Shown in pieces: positions 54,782-62,823 of a DNA stretch of 64,000 nucleotides. The number at the start of each line of letters is the position of its first letter. Within the stretch, counting starts at the first letter, position 1. Position numbers and translations under genes: made by a program. The notes beneath the pieces are model-generated. The model worked only from the letters and a program-made list of their open reading frames with translations. It did no database searches and was not told where the DNA came from. Origin of the DNA: CAUZIZ01 sp965219855. GTDB taxonomy: Bacteria > Acidobacteriota > UBA6911 > RPQK01 > JAJDTT01. The stretch is from positions 1,116,001 through 1,180,000 of the forward strand of contig CBDCOR010000012.1 in NCBI GenBank assembly GCA_965219855.1, read 5' to 3'.

Positions 54782-55502
54782 CCAGGCTGGTACCGACGGT
54801 GTTGAGGCAGAGCAGTCGGCGACTTCGCCTGCCAATCTGAAGGCGCAAGCTCAGGTTGTTCGGGAGATCAGCAGCAGCGGAGATTCTCGCGGTGAGGCCG
54901 GGGGGGCATCCTTCCTGGCCAGGAGCTGCTATACCCTGCTGACGTTCGCCGCCCTCTTTGCCGTGATCATCTTGTTGAGCCTTTCTTCCCTCAGGCAGGG
55001 CTTGATCGCAAATGTCCATGAACAGTGGGCCGAATGGACGGCCAGTGCCTCGAGCTCCGAGATTTTTCGGCTCCCTCCGCCACCTCCAAGAGTTATCGAG
55101 AGAGAGGTTGCCGTACACACCCCACCGGTGTTGGTCCCTGCAGGGGATCAAACCTCGGGAGTACTCTACGCCGATGGAGAAGGGGGAGAGACTTCGTCGC
55201 TAGAAGGCAAGAAGCCAGAGGTCATCCTGGAGAAGACCAAGGACAGCATCGCAGCCTATGACCTCCTCTCCAAGAAATCGCGGGTCGTACGTGAGTTGAA
55301 GGAGGGCAAGCATCCCCAGTACAAGTTTGTGGAGTGGAGGGCGGTGAAGAACAGTGCCCCCGTGTTCTGGATTGATCTTCTGGCCTCCGACCCCTCCGGT
55401 GGACCACAACTCCACCTGGTCTGGTCGGTAGATCTCGAGACCGGAGACCTGAGTGCTCTCAGCCAGGCAGCTAGGGATCTGGAGTCCGAAGCGGGGAAGT
55501 AG
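54756..55502 (+). CDS. Single-pass membrane protein of unknown function
   Basis: The 248-residue protein starts at ATG 54756, inside the end of prfB. It has an acidic N-terminal tail, one helix (LLTFAALFAVIILLSLSSL), a Pro-rich stretch (RLPPPPPRVIEREVAVHTPP) and a C-terminal domain (KHPQYKFVEWRAVKNSAPVF WIDLLASDP) that looks folded and extracytoplasmic. I do not recognise the family. A GTG at 54744 is an alternative start. Position suggests co-expression with prfB, or at least coupling to it. Confidence 0.7.
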   Translation: MDESAKKDNQAGTDGVEAEQSATSPANLKAQAQVVREISSSGDSRGEAGGASFLARSCYTLLTFAALFAVIILLSLSSLRQGLIANVHEQWAEWTASASSSEIFRLPPPPPRVIEREVAVHTPPVLVPAGDQTSGVLYADGEGGETSSLEGKKPEVILEKTKDSIAAYDLLSKKSRVVRELKEGKHPQYKFVEWRAVKNSAPVFWIDLLASDPSGGPQLHLVWSVDLETGDLSALSQAARDLESEAGK

Positions 55503-55611
55503 GGTCCTCATCCGCCAGAATCGCTCAATTCGGGTCGAACATCCTAAACCCCATCGCAAACCCAAAGCCTCGCCAACCCGGATTTACTTCAACTCTTGAT
55601 TGTTGTCGCAG

Positions 55612-55692
55612 CGTGGCTTTGGCCTCCAAGCCGAAGTCTTATTCTTCCGAGCCTTTGGTTCGGTGCCCGGCGGCTTGGAGACCCCAGCCACG
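55612..55692 (+). repeat. Hairpin repeat copy 7, with compensatory changes
   Basis: CGTGGCTTTGGCCTCCAAGC at the left and CGGCTTGGAGACCCCAGCCA then CG at the right. Compared with copies 1-6, the inner stem CTCCAGGCCG/CGGCCTGGAG has become CTCCAAGCCG/CGGCTTGGAG, and the outer GTAGC/GCTAC has become GTGGC/GCCAC; both changes preserve pairing. It lies between convergent genes, a natural terminator position. Confidence 0.82.
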
Positions 55693-55721
55693 TCCGGGGA
55701 ATCGGACGCTCTCCCCAATCC

Positions 55722-56844
55722 TCAACTCGGCCTCCCGAGTTGAGGAAATCGACGGACAACTTCTGCGTAAAGAGCCTGACCCAGGACTCGATTGCCCTCT
55801 GCGGTCAGATGAGCGAAGTCGAAGTAGAGGCTACTCCCTCCCCCCTGGCCCAGAATATCGCTGCAGTTCAGGTGGGGAATCTCCCGGGACTTTGCCCACT
55901 GCAGTGTCCGTTCGACTAGTGCGCGGGCGAAGCGGGAATGCTGGGGGGCGTGCTCCTCGAAGACGAAGCGAGAAGGCAGGACCAACAGCAAGAAGGGGAT
56001 ATCCCGTTCTGCCAGGACCTCTTGTATGCCCTGAATCGCTCTGAAGAGACGTTGCCATCCCGCTTCGATCCGCTCCTGGTCGAGTAGATATCTTTCGAAT
56101 CCGAGTATGTAGTAGGTGACACCGGGCGTGCTGTGGAAGGGCTCTGTGGGATCAATGCGGTAAAGAAGATTGAGAACCCGGCGCAGCAGAACCGTAATAG
56201 GTATAGGTCTTCTCAAATGCATAGGGCCCCAGCGAACAGGTTCCCAGCAGATTTCCGTCCCAGCCAATGACGTAGCGCCCGCCTCGCACAGCTGTGGGTA
56301 GGTTGGGTTGATCCTGCGAGGACTCCCAGTACAAGAAGGCCTCGTCGCTCACATCGTTGCAGAGTTTGATTTCGGCAATCACCAAACTGGGCTCCAAACG
56401 GAGGCCTTCACGGCGCAGGTAGACGCTGTAACCGGAGGGACTGAAGCCCTGTCCGGCGGCATTGACGACGCGAAACCGAACTTTCTCGTCCCAGCTGCCC
56501 AGTCCTCGCTCCAGGACCTTACCGTAGCGCTTTGCCGCTGGGATGCCGAGACCGAAGCCAATGGAATCTCCCAGGGATAGAATCCGGACTTCCTGGGCAT
56601 CTGGTTGGTAGTCGAAGTCCTCTTCGTCCCGGAAGCCGTGTCGGTTTGTCTTGAAAGGGACACCCCACATCGTGCCCTGGTAGTTCGGTTTCAATCTGGC
56701 TGGCAGATATGAGGTCTCCTCAGCGTGGTCACGACTTTCGGTTGCCTCTCCCAGATAGCTGGACCGCAGCCAGAACTCACCATCCGTAAGCGTGATCAAG
56801 GCGAGAATCAGGAGAAGGAGGAGTAGGAGCAGACGAAGTCTCAT
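55722..56844 (-). pseudogene. SGNH/GDSL-hydrolase-like protein, frameshifted
   Basis: From ATG 56844 a leucine-rich signal anchor (RLRLLLLLLLLILALITLTD) leads to the catalytic block EVRILSLGDSIGFGLGIPAA (GDS) and IAEIKLCNDVSDEAFLY (the N of block III). Around 56190-56210 the frame changes; the remaining 155 residues (TVLLRRVLNLLYRIDPTEPF to FDFAHLTAEGNRVLGQALYA with the D-x2-H site DFAHLT) are one frame over and end at 55722. One indel would repair it to about 375 residues. Such proteins act on esters or acyl groups of glycans; the substrate is unknown. Confidence 0.75.
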
Positions 56845-56963
56845 GGCTGAGCCGATTGTATCACCGGGCCGGATTTCCAAGAGCAGTGCTCGGCGCTGTT
56901 AAGAACATCGTCGGAGGTTGCTGATGTGCCCCGTTCGCGTCGCTGTGCGGGGAGGAGAGACCT

Positions 56964-56991
56964 GCGACCTGCGACTTGCGACTTGCGACCT
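56964..56991. repeat. Heptamer tandem array (GCGACCT/GCGACTT)
   Basis: Four heptamers, GCGACCT GCGACTT GCGACTT GCGACCT, stand between the divergent SGNH-type gene and recJ, preceded by a degenerate GAGACCT. Same period as the arrays at 20610 and 34431/35801. Confidence 0.8.
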
Positions 56992-57033
56992 CTCTTCTTC
57001 AAGTTTCAGGTCAGAGAAGGTTGCTAAGATCGA

Positions 57034-58767
57034 GTGGTGAAAGTTCAGTGGACGGTTCGCCACGGGGTGCAGGCGCAGATCCAACAGCTGGTGCAGGAGC
57101 TGAGTATCTCACCCCTGGTGGCGCAACTTCTTCACCATCGAGGTTTCATAGATCCCGATACGGCTTCCCACTTCCTGAACCCCAGCCTGGAAGACCTGCA
57201 TGATCCCTTTCTCATGAAGGATATGGGACGGGTGGTCGATCGTCTTCAAACGGCGATACAAGAGAACCATAAGATCCTGATCTATGGAGACTACGACGTG
57301 GACGGGATCACCGCGACAGTGAGTTTGAAGAGAGCCCTCGAAATGCTGGGTGCTTCAGTTGACTTCTATCTTCCCAAGCGTCTGGAGGAGGGCTACGGTA
57401 TCCGCCAGGAAGTGTTGGAACGCTATCAGGCCCAAGGTTGCCAGCTGGCGATCAGTGTGGACAGTGGAATCCGTGCATTCGAAGCGTGTACCCGTGCTCG
57501 CGAATTGGGTTTGGACTTCATTGTTACGGATCACCATTTGCCGGATGAGAGTCTGCCGGACGCGTACGCGATTCTCAATCCGCAACAAGAGGACTGTGGA
57601 TACCCGGACAAGAACCTGGCCGCTGCCGGGGTCGTCTTTAAATTGATCCAGGCCCTTTTCGATCGTGCCGGTCGATCTCAGCTCACCCCGCACTTCTTGA
57701 AGGTAACGGCGATCGGCACCGTAGCAGATATGGTCCCCCTGATGGGCGAGAACCGGATTCTGGTCAAGTTCGGTCTAGAGGGTCTGGCCCAACCTCGCAA
57801 CCTCGGTCTTCAGACCCTCCTCTCGGGAGCTGGGATCAACGGTGAGGTCGACTTGACGGATGTGAGCTTCAAGATTGCGCCGCGCATCAATGCTGTCACC
57901 CGCATGGGTGGGGGACCCGAGGTGGTGGAACTCTTCTCGGTGGCCGATCCGCTTCGCGCTCATGCGATTGTCGACGAAATGAATCAGAAGAACTCGCGGC
58001 GTCGAGTCGAGGAGCAGGGAATCCTGGACCAGATCGAAGAGCGCATAGCCAGTACTCCGGAGTCGTTTCAGCACGACTTTCTGGTGATTGAAGGAAAAGA
58101 CTGGCACCGGGGCGTGATCGGCATCGTGGCCTCCAGGATGGTCGAACGCTTTTATCGTCCCGTGCTGGTGCTCTCGGTCGGCGAATCTGATACACAGGGA
58201 TCTGGACGTAGCATTCCCGCTTTCCACTTGCTGCAGGCCCTGGACCATTGTCGGGATCTCCTGACTCGATACGGTGGCCACGCACAAGCGGTGGGCTGCT
58301 CCCTGGACAAGGAGGCCAGTCAGGAGGAGCGATTATCCGAACTCGCTCAGCGACTGCGAACCTACGCCTCCTCGAAATTGAAACCTGAAGAGCTTGAGCC
58401 GTCGATTCAGATCGATTCGGTGCTGCCAGTCGAAGACCTGTCCCTATCGCTTCTTCGTGAGATTCAGCAGCTGGAGCCGTTCGGTCTGGGAAACCCTGTC
58501 CCCATCTTCGCATCTGAGAAAGTGGACGTTGTCGCTGGCCCAAGGGTTTTGAAGGACAAGCATTTGAAACTGAGGGTCCAGGGTGACAGGTCTGGATTGG
58601 ATGCGATTTGGTGGAAGAATGGTCAGGTGGCTGACAGGATCAACCACGGATCGCGGGTTGACCTGGCTTACGTTCTTAGCCGGGACACCTATCAGGGAGC
58701 GGAGAAACTGCTCCTCACGATCCAGGACTTGCGGGTTTGTCCCACCCCTGCTCCCGCCCAGGCCTAG
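57034..58767 (+). CDS. recJ: Single-stranded-DNA-specific exonuclease RecJ
   Basis: The 577-residue 5'-3' ssDNA exonuclease acts in recombination and mismatch repair. DHH-domain motifs: LIYGDYDVDGITATVSLKRA (about 82-101), QLAISVDSGIRAFEACTRAR, and DFIVTDHHLPDESLPDAYAI with DHH at about 166-168. The DHHA1 motif YGGHAQAVGCSLDKEASQEE and a C-terminal OB domain (HLKLRVQGDRSGLDAIWWKN) follow. Motif I has DYDVDG for the commoner DYDADG. Start is GTG 57034 (a second GTG follows at once). A MITE abuts its TAG stop. Confidence 0.95.
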   Translation: MVKVQWTVRHGVQAQIQQLVQELSISPLVAQLLHHRGFIDPDTASHFLNPSLEDLHDPFLMKDMGRVVDRLQTAIQENHKILIYGDYDVDGITATVSLKRALEMLGASVDFYLPKRLEEGYGIRQEVLERYQAQGCQLAISVDSGIRAFEACTRARELGLDFIVTDHHLPDESLPDAYAILNPQQEDCGYPDKNLAAAGVVFKLIQALFDRAGRSQLTPHFLKVTAIGTVADMVPLMGENRILVKFGLEGLAQPRNLGLQTLLSGAGINGEVDLTDVSFKIAPRINAVTRMGGGPEVVELFSVADPLRAHAIVDEMNQKNSRRRVEEQGILDQIEERIASTPESFQHDFLVIEGKDWHRGVIGIVASRMVERFYRPVLVLSVGESDTQGSGRSIPAFHLLQALDHCRDLLTRYGGHAQAVGCSLDKEASQEERLSELAQRLRTYASSKLKPEELEPSIQIDSVLPVEDLSLSLLREIQQLEPFGLGNPVPIFASEKVDVVAGPRVLKDKHLKLRVQGDRSGLDAIWWKNGQVADRINHGSRVDLAYVLSRDTYQGAEKLLLTIQDLRVCPTPAPAQA

Positions 58768-59036
58768 TACCCTGTAGCACAGATTATGACGGATTTGTGG
58801 CGAGCGCGACGGGTCGAGATCGCGAAGCGACGACGAACACCATGTCTTTCTATAGTGGAGGAGGAGCGACAAAGATATCGGCCCGTCCCGTCGCCACCCG
58901 AAGTGCAGATGGGGGTTGTGGACGATCTCTGCGTTGGTCGTCGTCGAAGATGGCCAAACATCGTCTTCCTCCTCCTGCCTTGATGTCGCCTCACAAGCCC
59001 CATCTGCAAATCCGTCATAATCTGTGTTACAGGGTA
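58768..59036. mobile_element. MITE-like element with 33-base inverted ends (269 bases)
   Basis: The left end TACCCTGTAGCACAGATTAT and right end (inward) TACCCTGTAACACAGATTAT both continue GACGGATTTG, with one mismatch in about 30 bases. CTAG flanks both sides (58764-58767, 59037-59040). The interior has no gene but contains sub-terminal blocks that partly mirror each other (GGAGGAGGAGCGAC, and GTCTTCCTCCTCC). It is inserted in the recJ stop codon region such that TAG is retained. Confidence 0.82.
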
Positions 59037-59055
59037 CTAGTACCCTGCATAGGAA

Positions 59056-59300
59056 GGAGGTGAATCCTGAAGGGATTCCGTATTTCAGCCCAGGGTTTCC
59101 GAACCCTGGGTCAACGGCGTCGCCCCTGGATTTCAACCCTGAATGGGTTGCGTACAGAAGGGCAACGAATGGGTCAGAACGCAACCCTTACAGAGTTGAT
59201 TCTTAAGGGATTAACTCTCTTACCCAGGGTTGGGAAACCCGGGGCTGGAAGACACAATCCCGTTGGGATTGACCTCGCTTAGTTTTGACAACACCCATTT
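59056..59300 (+). repeat. Composite palindromic repeat, full copy 3 (245 bases)
   Basis: Same length, order and orientation as 20645-20889, from GGAGGTGAATCCTGAAGGGA to GTTTTGACAACACCCATTT. Scattered substitutions and several paired changes inside the small palindromes distinguish the copies. It directly follows the MITE. Confidence 0.85.
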
Positions 59301-59462
59301 CCTATCGCTCGGTCCCAAAGTCGATCCGATCCCACCCGAGAGGGAAGACAGCGGAAGTCTCAGCTGAAATCGATTCCAGCTTGTCTTCCTTCTAAATCAA
59401 TGATTATACGCATGTTGAAGCCATATCTAAATGCGTTAACCGGACACTAGGGTTCCAGTGCA

Positions 59463-59651
59463 CTAAGGGTCTGCGCAAGAATAATTTGGTAGAATTGGCG
59501 CTCGGATTTGCATCAGATTTGGCCGCGAACGATTGAGCGAAACCGCAGGCGTAGCCAGGTCTACGTTGAGGATTTCGCGATTGAGGAGCGGCCGAAGATG
59601 GTGTGAAGCCGGGATGCCAAAATGCCAAGTTATTCGTGCGCAGACCCTAAG
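59463..59651. repeat. MITE-like element with GGGTCTGCGC ends (about 185 bases)
   Basis: Inverted ends GGGTCTGCGCAAGAATAATT and GGGTCTGCGCACGAATAACT match in 18 of 20 bases and continue TGG. TAA on each side could be the target repeat. Interior about 140 bases without a gene. It may be a relic or non-autonomous derivative of a larger insertion sequence. Confidence 0.7.
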
Positions 59652-59689
59652 GTTCGGCATCAGCAATCTTCGGTAGGAAGTAGCATCGG

Positions 59690-62053
59690 ATGTATTCTGT
59701 CGTCCTGAAAGCTCTAAGAGTGGCTCTGGTTGCTCTACTGCTGTTGGGAATCACCGCGATTACCTGGAATTTCCTCTCCCGGAGGGAGCCTCCGACTCCT
59801 GTTCTCGAAGAGCAGTTTCTCTCCTCTGAAATCAAGCAGCGGACCACCCAGTTTGAGTACACCGAGCACAAGGAAGGTCGTCCTCTTTTCAAAGTACAGG
59901 CGCAAATGAGCACCGAGACCCTGGGTGGTCTCCACCAGCTAAGCGAGATTCGGCTGACCCACTATGACGATCAGGGGCAGCCGGCCGAGAGCGTTTCGGG
60001 AAGAGACGCCACCTACAAGATTCAAGAGCGGCAAGTCGATATCCTAGGCGACGTGAAGATCCTTCTGGTCGATGGCACCGAGATTTTTTCCAATCGGGTC
60101 CGAGCCAACCTAGCAAGGGAAACCGTCGCCATCAACGAGGGTTTTAGAATCCGACGCAAACTGGTCACTGGCAAGGGAAGATCTTTGCTGTACCAGATCC
60201 CACAAAAATCCGTGCAGATCGCAGATCAGTTCCAGCTCATCGTGCCTCAGGGCGCGGGACAGGTTGTGATGCGCTCAGAACGGGTTGACTACGATGTAGC
60301 CAAGCAGCTCATGGACTGCTCGGGAGATGCCAGCATTCGAGAGGGGCAGCGGCTGTTACTGGCTCAGAGGATCGTCATCTTTTTCACCCAGGAGCAGGGA
60401 ATCGACAAAGTGCTGGCCTCGGGACGGGCATCTTTGACCGTACGTCCCGGACAGGAATTCTCCGGTGATCGGATCGACGCCTTTTTTAACCGGGAAACGG
60501 GAAGGCTGCGGCACTTCCAAGTTCTGGGTAGCCCGGTCACGGAGAGCGTCGGTGTCCGGAGGGCGACCTATAACGAGGCGTCTCATCATCTGGAAGGTGA
60601 TCGGATCGAAGTTCTCCCTTCACCAGAGGAAGGGCTGCTGACGGGATCCAGCTTCGAACATTTGACCGCCTATCGAGAGGTACGCTTCAGCTCTTCGGCT
60701 CTGGGCATCGAGGAATCACGGGCTGATGTCTTCATCCTTAAGCCGCTTGGCCAGAAACAGAGGCAGCTTGATCTGACGGGAAACGTCTCACTCTTGAGAC
60801 GCCCCGACGCTGAGGTGGAAGAGCGTGTAAGCTCCGAGCGACTGATCGTCGAATTTCAGGCTGAAGGAACTCTGGATCACGCGCTGGCGTCTGGAAAAAC
60901 CAGGGTGGAACTAAGGGGATCGGAGGAAGAGCGTCGATTGGACGCTGAGGACTCTGTGGAAGTCTTTTACCTCAGGGGGGGATTGGACCGGATTGTTGCC
61001 AAGAAGAACGCGGTATTGAAACAGAGTAGGAAGGATGAGGAGAGTCTGCTCCAGGCAGCGGAGATGGAGGCGTGGTTCGAGCCGGGTGGTTTAAGGCAGG
61101 TAGCTGCTCATGGAAGCGTGGGTTGGAGCAGGCGTTCGGCACAGAAGGAATCGTCCAGCACCAGCGATGACCTGAAGTTGGCTTACCAGGAGGGGCGTAT
61201 CGTCGAAGTCGTCCAGTCCGGTAACTTCTATTACGAGGACAAGACAGATTCGGGCAGAATGAGTCTCGAATCGGAGCAGGCGACATTTCGGGAACAAACG
61301 CAGGTGGTAGAGGTTCAGGGGCAGCAGCAGCCGATTCTGAGATACTTTGGGTCGGATCCAGAGCATGCGACCGCAGGCGATTCGACCACGAAGGCTGATC
61401 GAATCGAAATCTCCAGGGCCACCGGCGCGATAGCCGCTTTTGGTCGCGTGAGCACGATTTTCGAGAATGCCGGAGGAGAGTCGGCAGTCCTGGTTTCGGG
61501 CCGTCTCGAACTGGAACCGAAGACGGGCTGGCTTACCTATTCCGGCCATCCCCGTCTGGTCCAGAATCGCAACCTGATCAGCGGGCGCCTGATCCGGTTC
61601 AACCAGAGCGGTGGAAGACTGGAGGTGGAAGATGAGGTCGAGAGCGTTCTGGTAGACGACAGCGCTCCCCAGGAGACAACCTATGAGATCACTTCGAAGA
61701 GCCTTGTCTACGATCGCCTTGATCGGCGTGCGCGCTATCAGGGAAAGGTTCAGTTGACCACCGACGATCTATCGATGGAGTCCCCGCTCCTGGATCTTCA
61801 CTTCGCGTCGTCCTCACTGGAGGTCTTGCAACGGGCAGTTGCCTCGGGAGGGGTTCGGCTGCGGGAGCGTCAGAGCCAGGGGCAGGGTGACAAAGCCGTT
61901 TACGATCTTCAGCAACAGAAGCTGGAGCTCACGGGTGACCTGGCTCAGGTCCGAGATCCCAAGGAGGGAAATTTCAGCGGGCGCAAGTTTACGTTCTATG
62001 TGGGTGCTGATAGGCTGTCCATCGAGAGTCTCACCCCTTCTTCAGTACCATGA
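59690..62053 (+). CDS. lptC: Very large LptC/OstA-type LPS transport protein
   Basis: The 787-residue protein has one N-terminal helix (VALVALLLLGITAITWNF) like LptC, then a long series of OstA/LptA-like beta repeats: YTEHKEGRPLFKVQAQMSTE, GRDATYKIQERQVDILGDVK, then ADRIEISRATGAIAAFGRVS and SLVYDRLDRRARYQGKVQLT. E. coli LptC is about 190 residues and LptA about 185, so this protein seems to combine LptC with several LptA-like segments, perhaps forming much of the periplasmic bridge. No separate lptA is present in the window. Its stop overlaps the lptB start by ATGA. Confidence 0.85.
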   Translation: MYSVVLKALRVALVALLLLGITAITWNFLSRREPPTPVLEEQFLSSEIKQRTTQFEYTEHKEGRPLFKVQAQMSTETLGGLHQLSEIRLTHYDDQGQPAESVSGRDATYKIQERQVDILGDVKILLVDGTEIFSNRVRANLARETVAINEGFRIRRKLVTGKGRSLLYQIPQKSVQIADQFQLIVPQGAGQVVMRSERVDYDVAKQLMDCSGDASIREGQRLLLAQRIVIFFTQEQGIDKVLASGRASLTVRPGQEFSGDRIDAFFNRETGRLRHFQVLGSPVTESVGVRRATYNEASHHLEGDRIEVLPSPEEGLLTGSSFEHLTAYREVRFSSSALGIEESRADVFILKPLGQKQRQLDLTGNVSLLRRPDAEVEERVSSERLIVEFQAEGTLDHALASGKTRVELRGSEEERRLDAEDSVEVFYLRGGLDRIVAKKNAVLKQSRKDEESLLQAAEMEAWFEPGGLRQVAAHGSVGWSRRSAQKESSSTSDDLKLAYQEGRIVEVVQSGNFYYEDKTDSGRMSLESEQATFREQTQVVEVQGQQQPILRYFGSDPEHATAGDSTTKADRIEISRATGAIAAFGRVSTIFENAGGESAVLVSGRLELEPKTGWLTYSGHPRLVQNRNLISGRLIRFNQSGGRLEVEDEVESVLVDDSAPQETTYEITSKSLVYDRLDRRARYQGKVQLTTDDLSMESPLLDLHFASSSLEVLQRAVASGGVRLRERQSQGQGDKAVYDLQQQKLELTGDLAQVRDPKEGNFSGRKFTFYVGADRLSIESLTPSSVP

Positions 62054-62793
62054 CACAGTCTGAATCCACCTTTTCCCTGGGCACTCGAAATCTGAACAAG
62101 TCCTACCGCGGTCGGAGGGTTGTCGACGACCTCAGCCTGAGTATCGCTTCCGGAGAGGTTGTGGGGCTGCTAGGGCCCAACGGTGCGGGAAAGACGACTA
62201 CTTTCTACATGATCGTGGGCCTGACGGCTCCCGACAGCGGCGAAGTCCATCTCAACGGCCAGGACATAACCCACCTACCGATGTACATTCGTGCCAGAAA
62301 AGGAATCAGCTATCTATCACAAGAGCCCTCAGTTTTTCGAAAGCTTTCGGTTGAAGATAACCTCTACGCCATCGCCGAGACCCTGGATCTCGCACCGGGG
62401 ATGGCGGATCAGACGGTCAGCGAGCTGCTGGAGGAGTTCGGGATTGCTTCCTTGAGAAGGAGTCCGGCCTACACCTTGTCGGGAGGCGAGCGCAGGAGGC
62501 TCGAGATTGCGCGAGCTCTTGTCATAAGACCCGCCTTCATTCTTTTGGACGAACCCTTCGCGGGAATCGACCCTCTCGCGGTACTCGATATCCAGCGGAT
62601 CGTGGGCGATCTGAGGTCAAGGAATATCGGCATCCTGATCACCGATCACAACGTTCGTGAGACCTTGAAGATCACTGACCGGGCCTACATCATCAAGGAG
62701 GGAGAGGTATTCCGGGCTGGGACACCCGACCTCCTGCTAGCCGATGCGGAAGTCCGCAAGGTTTACCTGGGTGAGGATTTCCGACTATACTAG
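62050..62793 (+). CDS. lptB: LPS export ABC transporter ATPase LptB
   Basis: The 247-residue ATPase powers extraction of LPS by LptFG. Walker A is in GLLGPNGAGKTTTFYMIVGL, the ABC signature in YTLSGGERRRLEIARALVIR, Walker B in FILLDEPFAGIDPLAVLDIQ, and the switch His in GILITDHNVRETLKITDRAY. The sequence is typical of LptB rather than LivF-like ATPases. It is translationally coupled to the LptC-type gene, and rpoN follows 30 bases downstream, the common conserved order. Confidence 0.95.
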   Translation: MTQSESTFSLGTRNLNKSYRGRRVVDDLSLSIASGEVVGLLGPNGAGKTTTFYMIVGLTAPDSGEVHLNGQDITHLPMYIRARKGISYLSQEPSVFRKLSVEDNLYAIAETLDLAPGMADQTVSELLEEFGIASLRRSPAYTLSGGERRRLEIARALVIRPAFILLDEPFAGIDPLAVLDIQRIVGDLRSRNIGILITDHNVRETLKITDRAYIIKEGEVFRAGTPDLLLADAEVRKVYLGEDFRLY

Positions 62794-62823
62794 GGCCAGC
62801 TCTCGAGCCTTTCGAGACCTACC

